A stretch of DNA of 25,834 nt from a virus. The DNA is taken from positions 1 to 25,834 of the IMG/VR virus record IMGVR_UViG_3300003883_000048; one strand, given 5' to 3'. The position numbers and the translations under genes are program-made. The notes below the pieces were generated by a model. The model ran no database searches and was not told the origin of the DNA. It saw only the letters and a list, made by a program, of their open reading frames with translations. Shown piece by piece: positions 11,338-19,373 of this stretch (positions within the stretch are counted from its first letter, which is position 1; every line of letters starts with the position of its first letter).

Positions 11338-11921
11338 CCAACACATACGCAATAAATGTCACGCGCGGTAAAGAGTTCGCAGTTGAGGCAGAGCTGCAGG
11401 AAATGGGTCTACACCCGTGGGTGGCGCGCCGACTGGACAGCAAGAAGATCACGCAGCAAAAAGAACGTGTGTGGTTTGACACCCCTTATGTGTCCAAGCT
11501 GGTGTTCTGTGTCTTTCCGGCTGTTTACTGGAATGACGTCGTGGCCCTGAAGCATGTCATAGGTAAGCCATTTGAGATGACGCGCCTCGGCATATCGGGT
11601 GCGCCCGCGTTTCGGATTGAGCGCAAAGACGGCAGCTTCAAGGATGTGCCGCAGGTTTTCGGCCTGAACGACTTCAAGTCTGCAGTAGAGGCGGAATACA
11701 GGGACGCAGAGCGCAAGAGGGCGAATAACCTATATCAATGCGCCTACACCCCAGGTCAGGCGCTAGAGGTGCTGTCTGGGCAGTTTGCTGGCCTGCCTGT
11801 TGAGTTTAAACAAGCAATCCGGCGCGCGCACCAAGACTATGCCCGGTTGGTTGTCGAAGTGGATATCATGGGGGCCAAGCGCTCGGTCGAAATGGACCCG
11901 GACCAACTAGGTGTTGCGTAG
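11334..11921 (+). CDS. Phage NusG-family transcription (anti)termination factor
   Basis: A 195-residue protein with the two NusG parts. The NGN-like domain (about 1-110) opens TYAINVTRGKEFAVEAELQE and includes WVARRLDS and SKLVFCVFPAVYW. A KOW domain (about 139-192) reads YTPGQALEVLSGQFAGLPVE, then VVEVDIMGAKRSVEMDPDQL. Specialised NusG paralogues (RfaH, LoaP) bind the elongation complex at a nucleic-acid signal near the promoter and make it ignore pauses and terminators. As the last gene of the early operon, directly before a structured leader with a terminator and the late genes, it sits where lambdoid phages encode Q. Late antitermination is therefore the likely job, but is inference. Start GTG 11334 is coupled to the previous stop; GTG 11325 is possible. 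Confidence 0.85.
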   Translation: MTNTYAINVTRGKEFAVEAELQEMGLHPWVARRLDSKKITQQKERVWFDTPYVSKLVFCVFPAVYWNDVVALKHVIGKPFEMTRLGISGAPAFRIERKDGSFKDVPQVFGLNDFKSAVEAEYRDAERKRANNLYQCAYTPGQALEVLSGQFAGLPVEFKQAIRRAHQDYARLVVEVDIMGAKRSVEMDPDQLGVA

Positions 11922-11985
11922 TGTCGCAATCTATGGTATTGCCTTCGGCAAGTTGTATCCCCCATGTGCGAGAATGGGGCAGCTT

Positions 11986-12028
11986 ACGGTCGGAGCGCAC
12001 CCGAAAGGGTTAGGCAGCGCCAGACCGT
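11986..12028 (+). promoter_or_regulatory. Nested hairpin with GAAA tetraloop, just before a terminator
   Basis: ACGGTC (11986-11991) pairs with GACCGT (12023-12028); inside it GCGC (11995-11998) pairs with GCGC (12017-12020), and directly inside that ACCC-GAAA-GGGT (11999-12010) forms a GNRA-capped stem. Its last two bases are also the first two of the terminator stem, so the two structures compete slightly. A candidate recognition element for the NusG-like protein. Confidence 0.55.
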
Positions 12029-12051
12029 TGAACCTATGTTCAACACTTTTT
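12027..12051 (+). terminator. Intrinsic terminator upstream of the late genes
   Basis: GTTGAAC (12027-12033), CTAT loop, GTTCAAC (12038-12044), then ACTTTTT. A perfect seven-pair stem with a tetraloop and a five-T tract. The stem is not GC-rich, so strength is moderate. It stands between the early operon (ends 11921) and the terminase genes, so late genes read from upstream must pass it. Confidence 0.65.
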
Positions 12052-12384
12052 CGGTTTGTTGTGCATTTGAGATAGCATCAGCGAGGGACCCAAGGGGTCT
12101 CAATCTGTGCAGTTGTTGATGCTTTCTGAGGTGCGGCGCCGGGGCAAAGGTGCACTGACCGCGAGACAGGTCGTACTGGCTGCAACGGGTCTCTCGCATC
12201 TCAACAGGTCATCACTCGTAAGGGGTGATAGGGCGCCTGACCCGATGCGCGTGTCACCGCTAAAGGGTGAAGGCATCAATTTCAGGAAGTCGGATGCATG
12301 CGGCGACAGGGGTGCGACTGTTCAACGCGCAGCTAACATAAACCATCAGGAGGCCAACAACCCCGCAAGGGGACTGGACCGATC

Positions 12385-12630
12385 ATGGCAACACGCGGCA
12401 GAACAGCAGGTTTTAAGATGTCCGACGAGCATCGGACTAAAATCGCAAACTCTCAAATTCTCAGGCGTTTAATAGGTCACGTCGAGGGGACAGAGGATAT
12501 GACATCGACGCAGGTTACAGCGGGCATCGCGCTTCTCAAGAAGGTGTTACCCGATGTGGCCTCTGTCGAGGTGACAGGCAATGAAGACGCACCCTTAGCC
12601 ATGAAGGTAGTCATTGGCGGGGACGCTTAG
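12385..12630 (+). CDS. Terminase small subunit-like protein, short
   Basis: An 81-residue protein directly before TerL. The sequence TRGRTAGFKMSDEHRTKIAN, ILRRLIGHVEGTEDMTSTQV, then TAGIALLKKVLPDVASVEV resembles the short TerS-like proteins of alphaproteobacterial podovirus-type prophages. It would recognise packaging DNA and guide TerL. It is much shorter than typical small terminases, so it may be only the DNA-binding/oligomerisation core. The nearest SD-like sequence, AAGGGG at 12367-12372, is 12 bases from the ATG and buried in the CCCC-GCAA-GGGG hairpin; AGGAGG at 12348-12353 is too far. Translation may therefore depend on RNA structure. Its 3' end overlaps TerL by 17 bases. Confidence 0.7.
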   Translation: MATRGRTAGFKMSDEHRTKIANSQILRRLIGHVEGTEDMTSTQVTAGIALLKKVLPDVASVEVTGNEDAPLAMKVVIGGDA

Positions 12631-13894
12631 CGTCGAAATCATCCCGCGCAAACCTTTCCGGTCCTTCCTGTTATCAACAACGCGGTGGGCCTGTCTTGTT
12701 TGCCATCGGCGCGCCGGGAAAACAGTCGCCTGCATTCAAAAGCTCATCAAGGAGGCTTTGGAATGTGAGCGCAAAGAGGGGCGCTATGCTTACATCGCCC
12801 CGACCTACATTCAGGCCAAGGACGTCGCCTGGGCGTACCTAAAAGAATACACCTACATGATCCCCGGTGTGCGGGTCATGGAGAGCGAGCTAAGCGTCAC
12901 GTTTCCCAACGGCGCGCGCATCAAGCTCTACGGTTCAGACAACTACGATCGCTTGCGCGGCCTGTATCTTGACGGTTGTGTCATTGACGAGGCGGGAGAT
13001 CAGCACCCTAGAGCATGGCCGGAGGTTATCCGCCCAGCTCTGGCCGACCGTCAAGGGTGGGCGGTATTTATCGGCACCCCAAAGGGCAAGAACGGCTTTT
13101 ACAAGATTCACAAGGCCGCTCTAGACAAAGAAGATTGGTTTTCTCTCGTTTTAAAGGCAAGCGAGAGTGGCTTGGTTGATCAGGCCGAACTTGATGACGC
13201 TAGGGCGATGCTGACGGCCAACCAATACGAGCAAGAATTTGAATGCTCTTTCGAAGCCGCAATCGAGGGTGCTTACTACGCCGAGCACATCAAAAAGGCT
13301 CGCAAAGACGGACGCATAGGCAGGGTAGCGGAAGACCCGCTGATGACGATGCGGGCAATATGGGACATCGGCGGCACTGGCCAGAAAGCTGACGCAACGG
13401 CGATTTGGGTTGTGCAGTTCATTGGCCGGGAAATCCGGTTCTTGGATTACTACGAGGCGCAAGGGCAGCCGCTTGCAACGCATGTGTCGTGGCTGCGCGA
13501 AAACGGATACGGCAAGGCGCTGTGCATCCTGCCGCATGACGGCGCGACGAATGACAAGGTGCATGACGTATCCTTTGAGAGCGCGCTAACGGATGCAGGA
13601 TTTGAGGTCGAGGTCATTGCCAATCAGGGCAAGGGCGCGGCGATGAAACGTGTTGAGGCCGCGCGGCGGCTGTTTCCGCTCATGTGGTTTAACGATGACA
13701 AGTGCTCAGCCGGGTTGGATGCCTTGGGCTGGTATCACGAAAAGCGAGATGAAGAGCGTGGGATCGGCTTGGGGCCGGAACATGATTGGTCATCTCATGG
13801 CGCAGACGCATTCGGCTTGGCTGCGGTGGCTTATGAGCAACCTAAACCAGGCAAAGGGCCTGAAGTGTTTGTGCGCAGGAAGGGCATTCTATGA
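12614..13894 (+). CDS. terL: Terminase large subunit (packaging ATPase/nuclease)
   Basis: A 426-residue motor protein. The ATPase domain has a Walker A-like CHRRAGKT (residues 30-37), a Walker B ending GCVIDEA with Asp125-Glu126, and the coupling motif GTPKGKN (154-160). The RNase H-like nuclease domain follows, with likely metal ligands Asp251 (AIWDIGG), Asp309 (LPHDGATND) and Asp398 (SSHGADAFG). It pumps DNA into the prohead through the portal encoded next. The first in-frame start is TTG 12614, overlapping the TerS-like gene by 17 bases; no ATG or GTG lies nearby before the Walker A motif. Slightly short for the family but all motifs are present. Ends in an ATGA overlap with the portal gene. 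Confidence 0.93.
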   Translation: MAGTLSVEIIPRKPFRSFLLSTTRWACLVCHRRAGKTVACIQKLIKEALECERKEGRYAYIAPTYIQAKDVAWAYLKEYTYMIPGVRVMESELSVTFPNGARIKLYGSDNYDRLRGLYLDGCVIDEAGDQHPRAWPEVIRPALADRQGWAVFIGTPKGKNGFYKIHKAALDKEDWFSLVLKASESGLVDQAELDDARAMLTANQYEQEFECSFEAAIEGAYYAEHIKKARKDGRIGRVAEDPLMTMRAIWDIGGTGQKADATAIWVVQFIGREIRFLDYYEAQGQPLATHVSWLRENGYGKALCILPHDGATNDKVHDVSFESALTDAGFEVEVIANQGKGAAMKRVEAARRLFPLMWFNDDKCSAGLDALGWYHEKRDEERGIGLGPEHDWSSHGADAFGLAAVAYEQPKPGKGPEVFVRRKGIL

Positions 13895-16185
13895 CCTCAA
13901 TCGCTACAGTTGCAGAAATGGTCCGGGAGGCCGAGCGGTATACCGACGACACGGCAGACGACCGCCTGCGCGCGATTGAATACTATCAGGGCAAGATGGT
14001 GGACGTTCCTTACGAAGAGGGGCGTTCTCGCATGGTTACGCGAGATGTGCGGGCGCACGTCAAGAAGGTGTTGCCTTCGGTCATGCGGACAATCTTCGGA
14101 TCTGACGAGGTGGTGGAGTTCCAGCCGAGTGGCCCTGGTGATGAAGAAGGGGCCGATCAGGCAAGCGATTACATCAATCGCGTTGTTATGGAAGAGTGCG
14201 GGGCGCGCAAGGCGGTTTATTCAGCTATCCACGACGCACTTTTGCTGCGCAATGGCATTCTCAAGTGGTGGTTTGAAGAAAAGCAGTGCGTCAAGTTCTC
14301 TAAGCACACTGGCTTGACTGACGATGAGGTAGCAATACTCATTCAAGGTGAGGGCGTCGAGGTCATCGAGCATGACGGATACGAGCAGCAGACCGACCTT
14401 GGGCCGGTCATGCTTCATGACGTGAAGATCAAGCGCACATTCTTGGATCAGAACATCAAAGCCGCTGCGGTGGCGCGTGAAGACTTCCTGATCCACCCAG
14501 ATGCGTTGTCCATCGAAGAGGCCACGCTAGTGGGTGAGAAGACCACAGTGCGCCGGTCAGACTTGATTGCGATGGGTTACGACCGTGATCTGATTGAAGG
14601 CTTGTCGCTGGCCGATGACGACGACTACGAGGAAGACGCTCGCCGGGATAAGGTAAGGGAACACGCCCACAATCACCGGGCAAATGACCTGATTGATTAC
14701 TACGACGTTTACGCCCGCGTAGACATGGATGACGACGGCATCGCAGAGCTACGCCATATGTGCTTTGCGGGCGGTTTGATGGAAGATAACCTCTTGCTTG
14801 ATGAGGAATGCGACGAGGTTCAGCTTTGCGATATCGCGGTGATGCGTCAGCCCCACCAGTGGGAGGCTATATCGCTCGCCGATGATTTGATGGACATTCA
14901 GCGCGGCAAGACCGTGTTTTTGCGTCAGACGCTTGACAACCTCTATTGGCAGAACAACCCGCAGCCGATCATGGGCGAGGGGGATATTGTCAACCCGGAT
15001 GCGGTCCACAACCCGGAGTTTGGCTTGCCTATCAAAGTGCGCAAGGGCGTCGATGTTCGCACCGCCATGGGTTTCAACACTGTTCCGTTCGTAGCCAAAG
15101 ACAGCTTCGGCATGATGGAATACCTCGATCAGGAGGCGCAGGATCGCACGGGTGTTTCCGATGCCTCTGCGGGGCTTGCACCAGACGCACTGCAGAACAT
15201 GACGGCCAAGGCGTCCGCTATGATTGAGCAGGCGGGCATTGGCCAGACCGAAATGATGGTGCGCACTATCGCAGACGGCTTGCAGGTGTTCTTCAAGGGT
15301 TTGCTGAAGCTGGCTATCCGCCACCAGGACAAGCCGCGCACGGTTCGCTTGCGTGACGAGTGGGTGACATATGACCCACGCCACTGGAACGCCTCTATGG
15401 ACTGTAAGGTCAACACGGGCCTCGGCGCCGGTACGCGCGAGCGTGACATGATGATGATGCAGCAGGTGATCACGCTGCAAGAGAAGATGCTTGCGGGCTT
15501 TGGGCCGGACAATCCGTTTGTGAAGCCTGAGAATGTGTCCAACGCGGTCACCAAGCTGGCCGAGTCCGCAGGCTTGAAAACACCGTCCCTGTACTTCACG
15601 GAGCCTGACCCTGAAGAGATTGCAGCCAAGATGGAGGCGATGCGCAACGCGCCCGACCCTGAACAGGTCAAGATGGAAATGCAGATGCAAATCGAGCAGG
15701 CCAAGATGCAAAACGACATGCAGAAGGCCGAAATGCAGATGCAGGTTCAGCGTGATAAAGAAGCAGCGCAGATGGAGGCTGACTTGCAGGTCAAGCGCGC
15801 TGACATAGAGGCGGGCAAGATTGCGCGTCAGGAGGAGTTCGCTGCTCAGATCATGTCCAAGGATCGTGATGTGTCCTTGGAGCGCGAGAAGATGGCCATG
15901 CAGGAAGGCTTGAAGCGTCTGGAAATCGCCACCAAGGCCAGAATTGAGGCTGCGAAACTTACCGATAAAGAGCTTGCTGCTGAAGTTGATGCGCTGGCGA
16001 CAGACCTTGATAGCGATGGGCTGTCCGATGTCCTGCGCGAGCGCCCCGACCCGAACAGAGGGATTTTGGAGGCCATGGCCCGCCTGACAGAGGTTATTGC
16101 GGCTAACTCAGGTCCGCGCGCTATGCGTGTGGTGAAAGATGAAGACGGTGAAATCATCGGCGCTGCCCCTGAGGTGATGCAGTGA
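13891..16185 (+). CDS. Portal protein (P22-like, large)
   Basis: A 764-residue portal, the dodecameric ring through which DNA enters and leaves. The N-terminal part (ADDRLRAIEYYQGKMVDVPY, SRMVTRDVRAHVKKVLPSVM, then RTIFGSDEVVEF) is typical of P22-type portals, and the middle contains AQDRTGVSDASAGLAPDALQ, also usual. From about residue 581 to 690 there is a long Met/Gln/Lys-rich coiled coil (KMEMQMQIEQAKMQNDMQKA and on), which probably forms the portal barrel or a disordered tail inside the head. Coupled to terL by ATGA. No frame problems; long reverse-strand open frames across this gene are shadows. Confidence 0.9.
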   Translation: MTSIATVAEMVREAERYTDDTADDRLRAIEYYQGKMVDVPYEEGRSRMVTRDVRAHVKKVLPSVMRTIFGSDEVVEFQPSGPGDEEGADQASDYINRVVMEECGARKAVYSAIHDALLLRNGILKWWFEEKQCVKFSKHTGLTDDEVAILIQGEGVEVIEHDGYEQQTDLGPVMLHDVKIKRTFLDQNIKAAAVAREDFLIHPDALSIEEATLVGEKTTVRRSDLIAMGYDRDLIEGLSLADDDDYEEDARRDKVREHAHNHRANDLIDYYDVYARVDMDDDGIAELRHMCFAGGLMEDNLLLDEECDEVQLCDIAVMRQPHQWEAISLADDLMDIQRGKTVFLRQTLDNLYWQNNPQPIMGEGDIVNPDAVHNPEFGLPIKVRKGVDVRTAMGFNTVPFVAKDSFGMMEYLDQEAQDRTGVSDASAGLAPDALQNMTAKASAMIEQAGIGQTEMMVRTIADGLQVFFKGLLKLAIRHQDKPRTVRLRDEWVTYDPRHWNASMDCKVNTGLGAGTRERDMMMMQQVITLQEKMLAGFGPDNPFVKPENVSNAVTKLAESAGLKTPSLYFTEPDPEEIAAKMEAMRNAPDPEQVKMEMQMQIEQAKMQNDMQKAEMQMQVQRDKEAAQMEADLQVKRADIEAGKIARQEEFAAQIMSKDRDVSLEREKMAMQEGLKRLEIATKARIEAAKLTDKELAAEVDALATDLDSDGLSDVLRERPDPNRGILEAMARLTEVIAANSGPRAMRVVKDEDGEIIGAAPEVMQ

Positions 16186-18035
16186 AGGCGTTTGCACAGC
16201 AGCCGGGGTCGGATGGCGTAACCGGCTACGCTCAAACAATCTTCGCAGAGGAAAGCGGCTCTGTCGCCACAACCGTAAACAGCGGCTTTCAGTGGTCATT
16301 CGGGAACGGCGATGAAACACCGCAGGCGAACGGTGTCATCGCCATGTTCACCGGAACGCTCACCACTTTGGGTCTTGAGACAGAGGGCGGGTCAGCAACG
16401 ATTGAAGTTTATCTCAACGGCGTAGCAACAGGAGTCACGACATCAAACGGCACGTCAGACGTTAGTCTATCGGTCAATAAGGGCGATATTGTCAATTTCC
16501 GCACAACGGCAGGCACGGGCACAACGTCAGGCCGTATCACGGCTCTCATTGAGCGGGGCGCGCCTGTTACTGGTGTCGTCATCAATCCCGGGGGCACCAC
16601 AGGACAAGTTGCGACCCTCCAAGCGGATGGGAGCTATTCGCCAGAAGACGCATCGGGCGGTGTAGACGCGGATGGTGTGGTTGCTATCGCAGAGGGCCTA
16701 GATATCATCGCGGCGGACGCCGCCAAGGCCGCAGCGGGCAACGGTGGCGCAACAACAAGTTTCATTCCCAATCAGCTTTGGACAGGCGCAAACCCGAATG
16801 CCTCGATTGTCAGCCTTGATAACGGGAACAGTATTTTCCTGAACGATACTTTCGTCACAGGCTTGAACCTTGGCGAAACATACGAATGGAACGCCTCGCA
16901 AGGTGACAAGATTGTCAGCACATTCGGGCACTCGGGTGTATCGAGCTTGGTAGGCGGCAATGAGAGGCCCGTTGAGTTGGCAACTGCGGCCAATGCGGGG
17001 CGTCAATTCTTCTGGTTCGCCTTTCGCAGCACTCCGCATCGCCACTTTGTGCAGACGTTGGCGCTTTCGTCGCGCGTTCGTGTTTACGGCCCAAACCCAA
17101 ACGTAAACGCAGATGGCACGAGCCCTGACACGCCGATCCAAGACGTCACCCTTAATGCCTTTTCGGTTCTGGAATTTACCACCCCGACCAACGGCGAATA
17201 CTACATTTTGGCATCACAGCCAGTTGTGGTCCTCACGTCTAACAGCAATGGTGGCCAAGATCAGCGCGTTCTTGCTCCCCTTGGTAACCGTCTGATCGGT
17301 GGTGTTGCTGGCGCGGGTTCTGGTGACGCGCGGATTTCCGCCCTTTACGCGAACACAAGCATTACGGTCTACACATCGCAAGGGGTTGTTGCGACGGGCA
17401 CAGTTAGCCCGGGAAGTCCGCTCAGCCTTCACGGTCAAAGCGGCAGTCCGATCAACCTGACGAAGGTGACAAACTACGGTGATGGACATGCCGTGATCGT
17501 GATCGCAAACGCACCGATTGCTGGTTTTGCCGGTGCCGACGCAGCGGGTACGAACGCGACCACATTCCAGCTTCTCGGAGCACAGGCGCAGCGCGGCGGT
17601 CTTGGATACAGCATTCGTGACGCGGGGAACGCCAACGTGGCCCTTTCCTTTGCCTCACAATACGAAGGAACCGTGAATATCTTCCAGAATGACGGCACGC
17701 TGCTCGCAACGCGCAACTTGATCCGGCGCGGCACGCTACCAAGCCCCGCAACAACACCAGCGCAGCAACTTCACCCGGCGGACGCGGCCTATCGTTCAAA
17801 CGATGCGGACTTCACGACCGCGCTTAACAGAGGGGCGTACTGGGAGGCCAATGTACCAGTGCGGTGTGTTGCTCAGTTTGATGAAAGTAACGGGTCGGTG
17901 GCGCAGCAAGACGAAACAGATGTCGGTGGTATTACGCCCGAAGACATCCGCGCAGAGTTCCGGCTTGACGCGAATGGCTTGCGTCGTCGCCGCGATATAG
18001 ACGGAACTGGCGCTGAAACATGGGTCGAGGCATAG
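16182..18035 (+). CDS. Large Gly/Thr-rich virion protein, possible decoration or fibre protein
   Basis: A 617-residue beta-rich protein starting at GTG 16182 inside the portal stop. Residues 1-130 form a small beta domain (IFAEESGSVATTVNSGFQWS, IEVYLNGVATGVTTSNGT), followed by a Gly-rich joint (VINPGGTTGQVATLQADGSY), a helix, and a large repeat-like domain (200-560) with strand pairs such as TFGHSGVSSLVGGNERPVEL and YYILASQPVVVLTSNSNGG. The end (TPEDIRAEFRLDANGLRRRR) is distinct. Placed between portal and scaffold it could decorate the capsid or be a head fibre; a receptor-binding protein is the alternative. No enzyme motif was seen. The exact role is unknown. Confidence 0.65.
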   Translation: MKAFAQQPGSDGVTGYAQTIFAEESGSVATTVNSGFQWSFGNGDETPQANGVIAMFTGTLTTLGLETEGGSATIEVYLNGVATGVTTSNGTSDVSLSVNKGDIVNFRTTAGTGTTSGRITALIERGAPVTGVVINPGGTTGQVATLQADGSYSPEDASGGVDADGVVAIAEGLDIIAADAAKAAAGNGGATTSFIPNQLWTGANPNASIVSLDNGNSIFLNDTFVTGLNLGETYEWNASQGDKIVSTFGHSGVSSLVGGNERPVELATAANAGRQFFWFAFRSTPHRHFVQTLALSSRVRVYGPNPNVNADGTSPDTPIQDVTLNAFSVLEFTTPTNGEYYILASQPVVVLTSNSNGGQDQRVLAPLGNRLIGGVAGAGSGDARISALYANTSITVYTSQGVVATGTVSPGSPLSLHGQSGSPINLTKVTNYGDGHAVIVIANAPIAGFAGADAAGTNATTFQLLGAQAQRGGLGYSIRDAGNANVALSFASQYEGTVNIFQNDGTLLATRNLIRRGTLPSPATTPAQQLHPADAAYRSNDADFTTALNRGAYWEANVPVRCVAQFDESNGSVAQQDETDVGGITPEDIRAEFRLDANGLRRRRDIDGTGAETWVEA

Positions 18036-18941
18036 ATGGCTGACGAGCTTCAATTCTATGGCCTGACCACGCAGACGGGCCTGACAGTCACCGCGCAGGT
18101 GTACGACACCGCAGGCGCACAGGTGGGTGCTGACGTGGCATGCGCGGAAGTGGGTTCAAGTTCAATCTACATCGGCGACATGCCAACAGCATCCGCTGGA
18201 TCTTACGGCGTTCGGTTCTTCGCAAGTAGCGAGGTAATCGGGTTTGGTGAAATTGAATGGGATGGCTCCGCAGAGGTGACAGAGCGCATCACGAAAGCGG
18301 CAGTGGATACCAAGCCAACCTTGGCCGATATGGAGGCATCTTCACCGCTCACGACGGTTGCGGATGTATCAGGGCTTGCTACATCGGCCAGCATCGCCGC
18401 ACTGAATGACTTTGATCCTGATAACGACACTGTCGCCCGTGTAACGCTTGTGGACACAACAACGACAAACACGGACATGCGCGGTACAGATGGTGCAGTG
18501 ACATCGGCAGGTGATGCTACAGCAGCGCAGCAGACAGCCATTCTCAGCGCCATCTCAGCCCTGAATGACCTGTCAGCCGCAGACGTAACAGGGGCGGTGC
18601 CTACGGTCGCTCAGATCGAGGCGGCGTTGCTAGACGATGGGGATGGGCAGGCACTACTTGCAGCCATCGCAACAGCAATTGGCAATCAGAACGTAGATGA
18701 GATCGCCCTTGTCGCGGCTATACGAGCAGACCTAGAGCGCGCGGGCGGATCATTGGATAACCTGCCGACGCTGGCGGAGATGGAAGCGAGCGCCGCGCTG
18801 ACGGCGGCAGGGGCAACACCGCAAGCCATTGCGGCTGAGATTGTTAGCGGTTCTCAGGGAAAGGTGCCCGCTGACATTCAGTGCGTAACAGGACAGCCAA
18901 TCAGTGGAGCGGGAACCAAGGCCGACCCTTGGGGGCCATAA
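18036..18941 (+). CDS. Ala/Thr/Asp-rich virion stalk-like protein
   Basis: A 301-residue protein starting directly after the preceding stop. The N-terminal 85 residues form a beta domain (ELQFYGLTTQTGLTVTAQVY, then YGVRFFASSEVIGFGEIEW). The rest is a helical, Ala/Thr-rich stalk with FDPDNDTVARVTLVDTTTTN followed by TDMRGTDGA, a block frequent in structural proteins of marine phages and prophages. It ends in a turn-rich tip (GQPISGAGTKADPWGP). It probably works with the 617-residue neighbour as a fibre or decoration complex; this is inferred from composition and adjacency. No enzymatic motif is present. Confidence 0.65.
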   Translation: MADELQFYGLTTQTGLTVTAQVYDTAGAQVGADVACAEVGSSSIYIGDMPTASAGSYGVRFFASSEVIGFGEIEWDGSAEVTERITKAAVDTKPTLADMEASSPLTTVADVSGLATSASIAALNDFDPDNDTVARVTLVDTTTTNTDMRGTDGAVTSAGDATAAQQTAILSAISALNDLSAADVTGAVPTVAQIEAALLDDGDGQALLAAIATAIGNQNVDEIALVAAIRADLERAGGSLDNLPTLAEMEASAALTAAGATPQAIAAEIVSGSQGKVPADIQCVTGQPISGAGTKADPWGP

Positions 18942-19367
18942 ATGCTTGATTATAGCACTTGGGGCGATGCCTGGGGCTTCTCATGGGGTGACGCTTGGGG
19001 CTGTGTTGAGGCCGACACACCGCAACAGATTGGCGATGACGCACCGGGCGGCAAGCGCATCATCCGGCGGGATCTGGAAAAGCGCAAGTATGAGCGGATG
19101 CAGCGTGCGCTCAAGGATTTAGAGCAAGCCGAAAGATCAGACACACCAAGGGCCCGCAAGAAGGCCGCAAAGGCTGTTGAGCGTATCAACGCGATCGAGC
19201 CGTTTACAGTGGCCCCTGTGGAGCGTGCAGCGCCCTACAAGAGCCAGATAAAGCAGATCAGGGCTGCGCAAGTGGCCGTCGCAGAGGCTATCGCTGCCTA
19301 CGAGGCGCGCGAGCGTAAGCGAAAACGGAACAACGACGCCGTTATGGCTCTGCTTTTGGCAATGTGA
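18942..19367 (+). CDS. Small WGDAWG-motif, coiled-coil protein
   Basis: A 141-residue protein. It opens with a doubled Trp-Gly motif (STWGDAWGFSWGDAWGC), known from small phage structural-region proteins, followed by a highly charged helical region (RRDLEKRKYERMQRALKDLE and more) and a basic C-terminus (YEARERKRKRNND). The tryptophan motif may dock onto another virion protein while the coiled coil oligomerises. Function not established. It follows the stalk protein with no gap and precedes a small gene by six bases. Confidence 0.65.
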   Translation: MLDYSTWGDAWGFSWGDAWGCVEADTPQQIGDDAPGGKRIIRRDLEKRKYERMQRALKDLEQAERSDTPRARKKAAKAVERINAIEPFTVAPVERAAPYKSQIKQIRAAQVAVAEAIAAYEARERKRKRNNDAVMALLLAM

Positions 19368-19373
19368 GGCATT

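Larger units (their letters stand above)
11922..12384 (+). ncRNA. 463-base structured non-coding region before the late genes
   Basis: The only stretch above 300 bases without a credible gene. Besides the nested hairpin and terminator listed separately, paired segments include TTGCC/GGCAA (11939-11951), CCCCAT/ATGGGG (11960-11979), a nine-pair stem 12074-12082/12115-12123 enclosing a seven-pair hairpin 12085-12101, GCGCC/GGTGC (12136-12153), GACC/GGTC (12157-12171), ATCACTC/GGGTGAT (12211-12229) closed by GGTC/GACC (12207-12242), GATGC/GCATC (12244-12277) enclosing TCACC/GGTGA (12254-12270), AGTCG/CGACT (12288-12319) and CCCC-GCAA-GGGG (12361-12372). Several 3' arms share an AAGGG(G)T(G) motif. 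Whether it is a leader or a separate RNA cannot be told from sequence alone; no firm promoter is visible. Confidence 0.5.

Noticed and set aside
11984-12199. Leftward 71-codon frame in the structured region
   Set aside because: Composition is not protein-like, no RBS, and it would be antisense to the late leader.
11922-12384. tRNA or tmRNA in the long gap
   Set aside because: No cloverleaf, T-arm sequence or CCA-adjacent acceptor stem could be assembled from the stems present.
12107-12472. Rightward 121-codon frame across the structured region into the terminase small subunit
   Set aside because: Basic, unstructured product, no RBS, and it overlaps the TerS-like gene out of frame by almost 90 bases.
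14749-15711. 320-codon reverse frame inside the portal gene (and similar ones at 20714-21448 and 15129-15719)
   Set aside because: His/Leu/Arg-rich shadows of strongly supported forward genes; typical of GC-rich coding DNA.
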